Below are positions 21,926 to 32,012 of a stretch of 64,000 nucleotides of DNA, in pieces (position 1 is the first letter of the stretch; the number at the start of each line of letters is the position of its first letter). Made by a program: the position numbers and the translations under genes. Source of the stretch: Amborella trichopoda (lineage: Eukaryota > Streptophyta > Magnoliopsida > Amborellales > Amborellaceae). The notes under the pieces were generated by a model that was not told the DNA's origin, did not search any database, and saw only the letters and a program-made list of their open reading frames with translations. The stretch covers positions 713,036-777,035 of the forward strand of contig NW_006499296.1 of assembly GCF_000471905.2 (NCBI RefSeq), given 5' to 3'.

Positions 21926-24340
21926 CTTTAAAAAATAAATAAAATTGAAACTTAGTTTTCTTTCGCTTAGATCTCATCCTTTAAAAACTGGACCCAATTT
22001 CTATGTGGCTAAGCCCACATATATAGAAATGCGTGCCTCTGCATAAATCTATTTTTGACATGGATTTTAAGACTTAATTTTTAACGACATGTAATGTCTA
22101 ACATGGAGATCATGAATATGAAAAGATAATAAATTTTAAAAATTAAAAACCATAACTCTAGTAAGAAAACATTTGGACCATTAGTTTCCATTGTTTTTAG
22201 ATGGAACACCTACTTGCTTCTATATTAAGATGGATGCTTTACACTTTCTGGATTGCATGTGTAGGAATCTTGTTCAGCCCTCATGAAACAATTTTCTTAA
22301 AAAACTAGAGGGTTTCTACTCAACCTTGAGACACCATTATTTTCAGGGTTTCTACTTAACCTTGAGACACCATTATTTTCAAGTACTTGGAGGGTGCAAT
22401 TAAGAAAATTTTTGTAGTGTGTAAAAACGTTATATCCCCAAATTTTATGGCCTAAAACTAATCCTAGGTGGGATTTTACCTGATGGTGGAAAGGGACAAT
22501 ATACTCCCGAGGGAGTAGAATATCGTTTCACTTCAATGAAAGTTGTGCACAATTTCAAGCTGCATACTGCGCTTTCACGCCTAGAGATAGGAGCTTTGAA
22601 TAGGACATGTGAGGTACCTATCAAAATGTTATTGTGAAAGTATTTTAATGTGAAAGACCTCGTCTTATTGATTTAGGTGTAGGAGTTTTTCACAATAATT
22701 AGCTCCTGAAAAAAATATATCGGAACTAATTAATATAAAAAAGACTACGTAAAAATTACTCTAAAACAAACTCTAACTGTAGTCTATGTATAACAATCAA
22801 AGTCATAGAGGAGAAAGAGATCATATATCTATTGTACATGGAAGTCACAATCATTCTCACACATTAAATATCAAATTGAATGGTTTAGGGTGAGTCATGA
22901 AGTCCGAGAATTTTTTTAGGAATTTTTGCCTCTTCAATGGCACTCTTACAAATATCCATTTTGTAATTTAAGAGACACAAATGATTGTGACCTCCATGTA
23001 TAAAAGATAAATAGTATCTTTATAGAAATGGTTTCTAAATCATTTTGAATGCCCTTCGACTGGATTCTATGTGGGATGCTCCCATCTTGAAAGCAATTGA
23101 TGCTTTCGACATAGGATTTCTTTGTGATACAAGTGGTGTCTTGGGCGAGTATTTACTATGGTTTTTTAGTTTTGAAAATTTTTTTGTATTTGATTTTAGG
23201 GAAAATATCATATTATTTTCTATTTTTAACTTCTATATCTCATTAGATCCAAATGTTGAAAATATTACTTATAAGAAAAAAATGCTCTATCTTTTCTATC
23301 TTCCAACCCCCTAAACCTTTTTGACCATGTATTATTGACCTCAACAACTTATGAAATGACTCTCTCTCTCACACACACATCATCGTCTTTCTGTCTCAAA
23401 ACTGCATCTCTCTCTAAAATCCAAACTCTACCTCTCTCTCTCTCACATCATCATCTCTCTCCCAAAAGTCCATCTCTCTCCTTAAAAGTCAAACTCTCTC
23501 TCTCTCTCTGAAACTCCATCTCTCTCTAAAACCGAAACTCTACCTCTCTCTCTCACATCATCATTTCTCTCTCAAAAATCCATCTCTCTCCCTAAAAGTC
23601 AAACTCTATGTGTCTCTCTCTGAAACTCCATGTCTTTCTAAAACCCAAACTCCATCTCTCTCACACATATAAGAAGGTGTGCTCGTGTTCGAGCTCAAGT
23701 TGAACCTTAAACTCACTGAGAAGCGAAGAAACAGATATGGAGTTTTAGAGATAGAGAGATGGCGTTTGAATAGGGTGTCATTTTAATGTTTGTTTGGATA
23801 AAAAATTTACGGTCAAAGCGGTCCAAGGGTTTGTAAGATAGAAAAGATTGAGACATTTTTTCTACAAGTAATATTTTCAATTATTGGGTCTCATGAGATA
23901 TGAAAGTTAAAAATAAAGGATCAGGAGATATTTTCCCTTGATTTTATTTCTTGTACTAATTTTTTACTCTTTTAAAATAATTTTTTGTATTTGATTTTAT
24001 TTATTGAACTTGTTCTAACTTTTAACTCTTTTACTAACATTGACATCTATTTTGTGCACGATGTTGTTTTCATAATCGATATAAATTCCTATTGCAAATA
24101 TTAATATCTTGACTTGATTATTCTCATAGTTTAAAGAAAGGAAAAAAATATCAAATTATTGAAGGAGATGAAAACTCTTAATTAATAGTAGAACGTTTGT
24201 TTTTAAATTTTCATTTTACTTGTATGCCTCTTTAAAGGATATCTTAAAAGGCAAAATTTCCCCTAATTTAGGGTTGGGAACCCTAAAGTAGCAATGGCAT
24301 TTCTGTATATTAACCCACCTAGAATAAGAAAGAGTTTCTT
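21926..24340. other. Upstream DNA shared with reductase copy 3
   Basis: Blocks occur here in the same order as upstream of copy 3. They include CAATATACTCCCGAGGGAGT (22497; 48938), TCATCTTGAAAG with GGCGAGTATTTACTATGGTT (23080-23165; 50650-50740) and GGGTTGGGAACCCTAAAGTA (24271; 51037). This shows that more than 2.5 kb of 5' flank was duplicated with the gene. A fold-back MITE relative lies near 22790-23040. No gene is recognised. Confidence 0.6.
23345..23680. repeat. CT-rich minisatellite
   Basis: Units built from CCATCTCTCTCTAAAA, CCAAACTCTACCTCTCTC and TCACATCATCATC repeat about four times with changes. It is absent from the matching upstream region of copy 3 (around 50750), so it expanded after the duplication or was lost there. 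Confidence 0.65.
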
Positions 24341-24480
24341 TAGGCCTCATACGTTAGTAAAATTATTTAAGTGTCATTACCTATTAAGGGAATTTGGTTA
24401 TTCTTGGGATATTTTCTTGAGAATACAATGCCACCACGGATTTTGACGGATTTCAAAACAAAAGTAAAAAATATTGAACT

Positions 24481-25060
24481 TTTTTTTTTTTTGGACGAAT
24501 GTTCAAAAGTTTTATTGATGACTAAGTGAAAGAAATTACATCAGAACAAGTCAACAGCGAGGGTAACGCAACACCTCCTTTAGCCAAAGAATCGGCAATA
24601 GAATTTGCTTCCCGGCAAACATGATTGAACGAAAGAGAAGGTCCAGCTAAATATTTTATTTGCAACCACAAAGATCGCAATTCCCACGGAACCTTATGTT
24701 CCAATTTGCACCATTTTATCACATTCAAAGAGTCTCCTTCAATCCAGACATTACCAGTAATGTTCATCTCAATCAAGATTTTCAACCCACACAACAAAGC
24801 ACTCAATACAGTAAAATTTGCTGTTTTTTCCCTTATCGGGCCAACAAAGGAGAAAATCATACAGCGCGTGGAGTCATGTACAACACCACCAATGCCGACC
24901 CTACCTGGATTCCAAAGGAACTTCTATCGAAATTTAGCTTAACGCTCCCAAAGTCAGGTGCCAACCAAAAGCTCTTCGGTCTAGAACGAGAAGTACCAAG
25001 GGAAAATAAATTGTGAAGATTAGACAAAACATCCACAATTGAAAACCCCAACCCTCTTTA
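24481..25060 (-). mobile_element. LINE 3' remnant with RNase H domain
   Basis: The minus strand gives KLNFDRSS (near 24940), then VWIEGDSLNVIKW (near 24750) and CREANSIADSLAKGG (near 24600). These are the first, third and last blocks of the RVT_3-type RNase H at the end of plant LINE ORF2. A T-run on the plus strand (24480-24493) is the poly(A) tail of the minus-strand element. The 5' part is missing. One frame break lies near 24860. Confidence 0.85.
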
Positions 25061-25148
25061 GTCACAGATAGCCATAACAAAATGGATAGCTCAATATCAA
25101 TATAAAAAATATTGATATTTTGGTTTTAAAAGAAGGGTAGCAGTTGGC

Positions 25149-25190
25149 NNNNNNNNNNNNNNNNNNNNNNNNNNNNNNNNNNNNNNNNNN
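25149..25190. other. Assembly gap (42 N)
   Basis: Unresolved bases. The sequence on the right enters the middle of a family A MITE, so part of that element is hidden in the gap. Confidence 0.99.
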
Positions 25191-25478
25191 ATTTTTATAT
25201 CTAATTATAAAATTTTAAATTTAAAAAATGGTTAAAATCAAGTAGATCTATAAACGTATGAAAATCTTGAAAACGGATAGTGTAGATAATATGTTGTAAA
25301 ATGCACTATTTTTTAGACTTAAAATCTTTTCATTTATCATGGTCATACATCACAAATGTCGAGATGATCAATCAAAGGGTTTTTCAACATTAAAACTACC
25401 TTTTCCGATGGATTTTTTAGGTGCATCCGAAGTTATACATTATAAAGTTGCATCCTTATATAAAATTTTTCTTTAAAA
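25191..25478. mobile_element. MITE family A, copy cut by the assembly gap
   Basis: It contains AAAATCAAGTAGATCTATAA, ATGTCGAGATGATCAATC and the end block CATCCTTATATAAAATTTTT, in the same order as 21620-21925. Confidence 0.65.
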
Positions 25479-26535
25479 GAATTATTCGAGTACTTTTATG
25501 CTCCTTATTCTAAGAGCATTAAAAAAGCAACTTTAAAATTAGTAGAAAAATAATATTTCGACTATTTTATTTATCTTTAATTGTGGTAATAAATTTATAT
25601 ATTCTTAATTTTTCATTTTTCATTTTTATATTATTTATAAAATTTAAAAAATATATTTTTATTTTATTATAAACTAAATAAATACGATCCGAAGTCTTCC
25701 CCTAAACTAACTGAAGCACCGAATTGCTTTATTTTTTAGACCAAACCGAAGTAGGCTCAGAAGCGAATATGACAACATTAGTTAAAACATAGCCTAGGTT
25801 TTATAAAAAATAAAAATAAAGCCCCATTTGCAAATTCATTGAAAATTGCAGTTCTAATATAAAAAAACCTTCAAATCAAACATATATATCTAACCATTAT
25901 AGTTATAATTTTAAGCCCTAAAAATAATGTATATTGTATCACATTATCGGACCATCCATTTTCAAATGTTCACGGGACAGCATGATGCATACCATTTTTT
26001 GAGCTACAAATTTTATAATCGGTGATAAGAAATATATCTTAGAACTACCATATAGATTTTCCATGACCAACCGTTTTTCAGATAAATTTTGAAGTAAAAC
26101 TTTACTTCTTTTTTTTTAACCATAAAATCCAGGCCTTAGAAACTTCATCCTTTCTAAAAAGGAGATTAGATATTTTTTGGATGCAACAAGTGATTTAGAA
26201 ACTTTCCCAAATCATCTCATAAAGATGTGAACAAAGATGGATGGTGCACGCATGCGTGGGGCACATAGGTTAACTCTCTCCATGGTAGTGGGAAATGACG
26301 AGTGACTTTTTCGTCTTTTTCTTGACAAAAATCACATCTTACACTTTCTTATTGTATTGATGGAGTGATTTTTTTCCTCAATGTGAAAAGGTGAGGTTTA
26401 TATAAGGTGTCAGCCTTAAACTATTGAAGTAAGGTGCGCCTCAAAACTATATCGAAAATGCATTTTCGATGCTGCAAAGCTTTGTGATGATATGAAAATC
26501 TATTATTGTCCGCAATTACAAACGAGCAAGCTTTT
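25479..26535. other. AT-rich intergenic DNA with scraps of dispersed repeats
   Basis: About 25800-26130 has segments (CATTGAAAATTGCAGTT, ATGTATATTGTATC) shared with about 54000-54130. About 26388-26510 resembles 53128-53260 (CTCAAAACTAT, GCAAAGCTTTGTGATGATAT). Both look like diverged family A relatives. No gene is seen. Confidence 0.45.
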
Positions 26536-27010
26536 TATGCTTTTCCTACAACATAAAACTTTTATACTTCCCCTTATCCAACCGTCCATTCTGAATTGAG
26601 GGCTAAGATTGTCTCAATCACAATGTCACGTCTCTACACTATTTATTTTTAATTTTTTATATAAACTATTTGGACACCAAATTTTGTACGTCCAATCTTC
26701 TATTAAACTCACTAGTGAAAAATATAAAAAACATATCTCCAAAAAACTAAAATAACCAAAATACGCCTAAAACATTCAAAAAGTATTTTGGTCATTATAT
26801 TTTATCAAAAAATTATTTTTAATATTTTTTATTGGTGGGCCCCAATGAGAACATGGCACATACCAAATCTCATATTCATACAATTTGTATAAAAAGCCTA
26901 AAAATAAAATACTTTGAAGCGTCGGATTTAAGATCAAACGGTGAATGACTCTCTGGATCAAAATTGGATGGCTGTATGATAGGAAAAACATAAATCTTCT
27001 ATGCTTTAGG
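26536..27010. mobile_element. TIR-bearing non-autonomous element, family C copy 1
   Basis: The left terminus (TATGCTTTTCCTACAACATA followed by AAACTTTTATACTTCCCC) is repeated, inverted and diverged, at the right terminus near 26950-27005. The whole element is the reverse complement of the one at 58885-59400. A 136-residue minus-strand open frame over it is matched only by shared DNA in that other copy and is not a gene. Confidence 0.65.
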
Positions 27011-28549
27011 GGAAATATAGAAATCTTTCCCAAAACAAAAAACGAACTGCCCATTAAAATGAGGCGTCGCACACTATTGCTGGCCTTGGGATACCACAAG
27101 AGAAAAGTTGCCGAAAACACCATATGATAAGAAGATTTAAAGGTAAAACTAATCAAATAGGAGTAGAGAAAAAAAAATAGCCCCAAAAAATTATAGACAA
27201 CCTATGAACAACCTCACCTCATATGTACGCTAGAGTTGAGGGCCTCATATATACGCTAGAGTTAAGGGATGCGGACATGTCTTGCAAGAATAAAAAAGGG
27301 TCATATTTTTAGAGATGGTATATTTCTGTTTTTTTTTATTTAAAAAAAAAGTAGATAAAGATTAAACTAATGTAGACATGTCATATGCTTCTTATCTATA
27401 TTACATTATTAAACCAGAATTAAGGAGTAGATACATATCGTAAAAATTAAACAGGACCCTATCACTAGAGAAATTTTAGCATAGGTGAATGGAGATATAG
27501 AAGGGCGGGTATGCAACTTTTGAGGAAAAGTTGAATTTTAAAACTAGATATAATTAATTTTAAAATTGAATTATTTTAATAAATATTTTTAAGAAGCATG
27601 AAAACTCCTAAATAAATAGCACCACTTTAGGGGCACATGAGAGCGAATTCTCAGTTAATAATTGTACATTCCTATTATCAACATTATTAATTTTCGTCAA
27701 ATGGTTTTCGCTGGACCAAGCCCTCTCCGGTTCGGTGGCCAGTCCGATCCAGATAACATTGGTTTAACTATTGAAGTAATATTTCCTCAAATTTCAACGA
27801 TTCAAAAAATCATTAAAATCGATCAAAATATGATTGCAGTTGATTTTTGAAATATTGACTTATTTAGACAATAAAAAAATCTAACCTAACTTAGATGGAA
27901 TTTTTATTTTTGATTCACAATTTGAATCAAATTCAAACGTTGACTTCAAAAACCCCGGATTGTGAACTTTGTATTTCAATATATCAGAGGTTTGATACAA
28001 AGCGCTCGTAGACGACTAAAAAAAATAAAAGTATCTTGATAAGGCTGCAATTTTTTTTAAAATAAGTAAAACCTCATCTCAAAATATTGAAAATTTTGGT
28101 TTTAGAGTCGAAAAACTATCAAATCGATCATCTCGCCTTGACCATGCATGAGAGAGATGAGGAGGGATTGGGGCTAAATAGTATGCAAAGGAAGTGAGGA
28201 GAAAGCTTTCTAGTGAGGGATTATTTTTGGTAGTAAATAGATAAAATCCAAGAGAAAGGGGAGAGAATGCTACCTGAGCATATAGTATATTAGAGAGAAA
28301 ATGAAGTAAATAATTTTTGGAAAAACGAAGAAGAGGGCGTATGGTCCTGAACGCAACAAAGAGGAAATGAAGATTACATAGAGAGAGAAACAAGAGAACA
28401 AAGAATTTAGAGATAGAGAGAGAGAGGGAGAGGGAAAGAAGAGAGAGAAGAGGAGGAGAGCACGAAGTTCGCTTTTAATAGGATAGAATTAGAAACCTGA
28501 AGGAATAGAAATAGCTATAAATAAACATGAGGGGAAGAGTGTGACTTTA
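27011..28549. other. Intergenic DNA with no gene recognised
   Basis: Around 28035-28165 a piece (GATAAGGCTGCA, AAAATAAGTAAA) matches 11565-11615. From about 28360 to 28470 the sequence is GA-rich. A few short open frames (up to 104 residues) show no motif. Confidence 0.4.
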
Positions 28550-28615
28550 GTCCCACCTCGAAGCCGCACGAGACATCTCAAACAAATAAAACTTCCAAGT
28601 TCAACACTGACCAAC
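28550..28615 (+). promoter_or_regulatory. USE + TATA promoter of the 7SL RNA gene
   Basis: GTCCCACCTCG at 28550-28560 differs by one base from the plant small-nuclear-RNA upstream sequence element RTCCCACATCG. A TATA-like AAATAAAA lies at 28584-28591, 23 bp after it. The short USE-TATA spacing is the arrangement known for plant RNA polymerase III genes of the U6 and 7SL class. The RNA start follows about 25-30 bp after the TATA-like box. Confidence 0.65.
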
Positions 28616-28922
28616 ACCGAGCTCGGTTGCGTGGGCTTGTAACTCAAGTGAGGGTAAGCAAGGTGGTTGAACTGTGACGTGGCTCTCTTGGGTGGGCGGT
28701 TTGCATTTGGGTTAATGTGCCCTCTCCAAGCCCGGAGTTGGCCTTGGCTCTTCTTGGCCGAAAGGTTGGGTGGGCCTGGATTTAGAGTGGAGGAGAATGC
28801 GTGAGGCTGGTCTCACAGAGCAGCGATTACCTCCCGCTCTTGGCAGTGGAAGGATAACATGTTGGTGTGTGGGCTGCCCAATTGAACCTTAGAGCTCCAT
28901 GCTCGCATGGACAACCACTTTT
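28616..28922 (+). ncRNA. 7SL: 7SL (signal recognition particle) RNA gene
   Basis: The RNA would start ACCGAGCTCGG (plant 7SL RNAs start close to GCCGAGCTC), followed by GCGTGGGCTTGTAAC of the 5' Alu domain. The highly conserved helix 8 / SRP54-binding segment reads GGCTGGTCTCACAGAGCAGC (28813-28832) then GATTACCTCCCGCTC. It ends near 28922 at a TTTT tract (28919-28922) that can stop RNA polymerase III. The length of about 307 nt is that of plant 7SL RNA. Its role is the RNA scaffold of the cytosolic SRP that pauses and targets ribosomes to the ER. A USE/TATA promoter lies just upstream. The first base (A instead of G) and several stem changes mean it could be a young pseudogene. I identified it by recall of the family, not by alignment. 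Confidence 0.75.
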
Positions 28923-29252
28923 GCCAGGTGTGGGGTGGGTAGGTTGAGTGAGTGCGGTCAATCAAAAACCCTAAAGCTTGGTGGACGGGTTTGCCAGATG
29001 TTATGCGGTGAGGTGGGCGGGTTGAGTGAGTGCGGTGAGGCTCTCTTGGGTGGTTGCCAGATGATCATTTTTTTAGTGCGGTTTATTTTATAAAGCTGAG
29101 CCTCTCTAGGTCGGGCGGTTTGGTTTGCATAGAGCCGAGGCTCTCTTGGGTGGGCGTGTTGAGTGTGGTTTTGTTTGCATAGAGCCGAGTTTCTCTTGGG
29201 TGGTTGCCAGATGATCAATTTTTTAGTGCGGTTTTGGTTTGCATAGAGCCGA
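28923..29252 (+). repeat. Scrambled tandem fragments of 7SL RNA
   Basis: Short pieces containing the 7SL string GGCTCTCTTGGGTGG(GCGGG) recur near 29037, 29139 and 29188. They are separated by GTTTGCATAGAGCCGA, TTGCCAGATGATCA and TTTTTTAGTGCGGTTT phrases. They form an irregular direct-repeat array after the full-length gene, with no promoter. Confidence 0.7.
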
Positions 29253-29390
29253 GGCTCACTTAGGTGGGCGGGTTGCTGAAAGCAGCTATATTACCTACCT
29301 CCCGCTCTTGACAGTAGAAGGATAACATTTTGGTGCGTGGATTGCCCAATCAAACCCTAGAGTTCCATGCTCACATGGACAACCACTTTT
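29253..29390 (+). pseudogene. 7SL RNA pseudogene fragment, internally deleted
   Basis: It starts at GGCTCACTTAGGTGGGCGGG, jumps to GAAAGCAGC and CCTCCCGCTCTTGACAGTAG, then follows the 7SL 3' domain to ACAACCACTTTT (TTTT at 29387-29390). The central helices are deleted. Confidence 0.7.
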
Positions 29391-29486
29391 GCCCGATGTC
29401 CAATTTTTTAGTGCGGTTTGGTTAGCAGAGAGCCGAGGCTCTCTTGGGTGGGCGGGTTGAGTGTGGTTTGGTTTGCGTAGAGCAGA
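29391..29486 (+). repeat. Two short 7SL-derived units
   Basis: CCAATTTTTTAGTGCGGTTT precedes AGAGCCGAGGCTCTCTTGGG at 29429. A second similar unit starts near 29461 and runs into the longer fragment at 29487. Confidence 0.6.
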
Positions 29487-29780
29487 GGCTCTCTTGGGTG
29501 GGCGGGTTGCGCTTGGTTCGATGTGCCCTCTCGAAGCCGAGAGTTGGCCGTGCCCGGGTTGCATTTGATTCGATGTGTCCTCTCCAAGCCAGGAGTTGGC
29601 CATGCCCCTCTAGCTGTAGTGCTGGAGTGGGCTCGATCTTAGAGTGGAGGGGGATGCATGAGGCTAGTTTCACAAAGCAGCGATTACCTCCCGCTCTTGG
29701 CAGTCGTAGGATAACACGTTGGTGCGTGGACTGCCCAATCAAACCCTAGAGCTCCATACTCACATGGAAAACCACTTTTT
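29487..29780 (+). pseudogene. 7SL RNA pseudogene, 5'-truncated
   Basis: From GGCTCTCTTGGGTGGGCGGG at 29487 it follows 7SL almost to the end, including CTCTAGCTGTAGTGCTGGAG and the helix 8 block with two changes (GGCTAGTTTCACAAAGCAGC). It closes with a T-run at 29776-29780. A block of about 55 bp (GATGTGCCCTCTC-AAGCC-GAGTTGGCC) is present twice (29520-29551 and 29571-29604). The 5' Alu domain and the promoter are missing. Confidence 0.7.
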
Positions 29781-29879
29781 GCTAGATTTTAAGTGCACCT
29801 TTTCCTTTAAATATTGGATTGGCTCGATGAATTTGCCATCAATAACATCTGTCTGGCTCTACTGACCACCCATTTGGAT

Positions 29880-31020
29880 CGGCCAATAATAATAAATAAA
29901 ATAATAATAAAGATTATGATATGTAGGAATCGGGTGATTTGCGAGTCCCTGGTTAACCTGATAGAACCATACGAGTCCAAAGAAACAGGACCGATACTTG
30001 TTCCCACGAAGAACTAAGTTGATCTAGATCCGGGCTAGAGATTTCAAAAGCTTTTAAGTCTTAACCTGGTGAAACCAATACGTAAGCTCGATACGAAATT
30101 TAAACGAAAGCTCAAAAAAAGCTCCAAATCATCCTGACGGAACGATTGTGAAACATTTATTTGAGTACAATTTATCTAGGTCTGTTTTTTAGTTTTATAA
30201 GAGATATAATGGCATGGTTCATCAATATTACACTCAGAAAAAATGGGAAAATTCTTTTTTCAGAATTTTTTAACGACATAACCTTAAAATTTATAGGGGT
30301 TTTATTTTTGTTTTTAATTATATGATATTGAAGCATTTTCTAGTAATTTTTTAATCATATTCATTATAATATTATAACAAATAATTAGACATTGATAACC
30401 AAATCTTGTATTTTATTTATTAATTTATTTGCATTATAAATTATGTAATGTATTATTTTTTTTATAGTTGTAAATTTGATTTTTAAAATTAGATGATCAT
30501 ACAAGACATTTTAGATTTTTTTTTATTTATATAGTAAAATAATTATAAAATATAAACCAATAATTTAAATTTCAGTATATAATATTATTAGTTAGGTTGT
30601 AGTAATTTTAGATGAGTAAAGCATATTAATAAATGTTTGATACTTTGTTGTGATACAAAAGGAAATTATTATTTTAAATCTTACAATATGGAAGTATGTT
30701 ATAATATTTTTAAATTATTTTTATGCAATATTATATATTATATTTAATTAATAATTATACAGATATCCATATAGGTAAACGACATCTCGGTATTCACTTA
30801 TTTTTACAATATAATGAAAGTACAAAATGTATTACTCCTAATTTCTTTTAGAAACTAAAAGAACACTAGTTTTAGAGATATATTGTGATTTCTTAAAAAA
30901 CTTTGAAGACAACAATTGCCGAATTGGCCGATTCTCTGATTCGACATGCCAATCCACCGATCCAATATAGGTTTTTGGGGTGGACGTTCTGTGTCGTCGA
31001 TCCATTTTTTTAAGCATTGG
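29880..31020. repeat. AT-rich dispersed repeat, copy 1
   Basis: The block 30330-30600 (TAATATTATAACAAATAATT, TTTTATTTATTAATTTATTT) reappears inverted at about 54480-54720. Around 30886-30990 (GAATTGGCCGATTCTCTGAT, TTTTTGGGGTGGAC) it resembles the complement of 54190-54285. It has no open frame of note. It is probably an old non-autonomous transposon; its ends are not fixed. Confidence 0.5.
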
Positions 31021-32007
31021 TTATAAATAAAGGGATCCTACTTTGAATAGCATATATAGTCCTAGATTGTTTACATACTCTTAAGGCGGGGAGCAAAATC
31101 CTGAAAGCTTGGGATCGAGATCCAAAAGGTCGGGAACGAGATCCCCATAAGGTTGGGATCAAGGTCCCTAACGTTAGGGATCTTGATTCTTAATTCGTGC
31201 ATTGTACAAATGACACTACTAACAATAGGGATCTTTGATTCAAAAAAAAAAAAACCTATATGGATCTTCTAGCCTTTCACAATCCCACCCTCCTAATCCC
31301 GGTCCCCTTTTCAATCACAAAATCTATATTAATAAAATATGCTTTCTTAGCTTTATCTTTGACTGAAATGTCTAGCAGGTTACATCGTAAGTTAGGAGTG
31401 GATAGGGTTTCCCCTATTGATTTTTCTTAGCAATTGTGTCACAAGGAGGCAAGCCTTTTTTCTCCAAAGGGACACATGTTATGGTATTTGACCTATTCCG
31501 CAGTCTTATGGGGTTTATGGAATCATTATCAGCATCAGAGCTTTTTTCCAACTAATTGGGGTAGACTACACGAATCATGGTTCTCCATTATACTCTATTC
31601 AAGGACATACCCTCAGTGAGTTTGTAAGTCCCTAAATTTTTTTGTCACTACTTCCAACCATGTCTTTATGGGTTTACCTCTTGCCTTTTTTTAGCCTTCC
31701 ACTTGAACTAACTCACGCCCTTTGAGAGTGGATGTATTGGATATTTATCTTTCACTGCACCCAGGCAGCGCTTTGGTGTATTGCTGACGAGGAACGCCCT
31801 AGCTAACCCTTGTTCATTTCTCATTGAACCTGGGTTTCGGTACAACGCGTTGCTCACAGGGAATGCCCTAGCATAAGCGAATAATGTAGATTCTAGATTC
31901 ATGCAAAAGTTTTGACAAAGTTTTAGGGATATTTTAATTATTTTAATTATTTTATTTAGTTCATAGTATTATTTTTTTATTTTGTTTTAGGTGCATGGTG
32001 GTAATAA
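31021..32007. other. Intergenic DNA with no gene recognised
   Basis: Near 31085-31240 a short motif around GGGATC(A/G)AGATCC recurs about five times. Short open frames (60-65 residues) show no family. The final bases lead into the GTATG target duplication of the Copia element. Confidence 0.4.
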
Positions 32008-32012
32008 GTATG
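32008..32012. repeat. 5-bp target site duplication, left of Copia element
   Basis: GTATG here matches GTATG at 40372-40376, directly outside the two LTRs. Five bp is the usual duplication length for LTR retrotransposons. Confidence 0.85.

Noticed and set aside
22790-23040. Possible extra protein gene upstream of reductase copy 2 (89-residue frame at 23045-23314)
   Set aside because: The homologous DNA upstream of copy 3 (about 50610-50760) does not keep the frame, and no motif is present.
24271-24290. Telomere-like TTAGGGTT...AACCCTAAA near 24.27 and 51.04 kb
   Set aside because: It is a single short inverted word within the duplicated upstream flank, not a tandem telomeric array.
26776-27186. 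136-residue minus-strand frame with a partial match at 58888-59088
   Set aside because: The similarity comes from a shared non-coding TIR element (family C). The frame is not kept open in the second copy beyond a short part.
29444-29749. Roughly 100-residue frames on both strands in the 29.3-29.75 kb region
   Set aside because: The sequence is 7SL RNA-derived; the frames are by-products of GC-rich RNA stems.
28616-29780. A retrotransposon or LTR origin for the repeated 28.6-29.8 kb region
   Set aside because: The conserved helix 8 block, the USE/TATA promoter and the T-run terminators fit 7SL RNA much better, and no LTR ends or coding domains are present.
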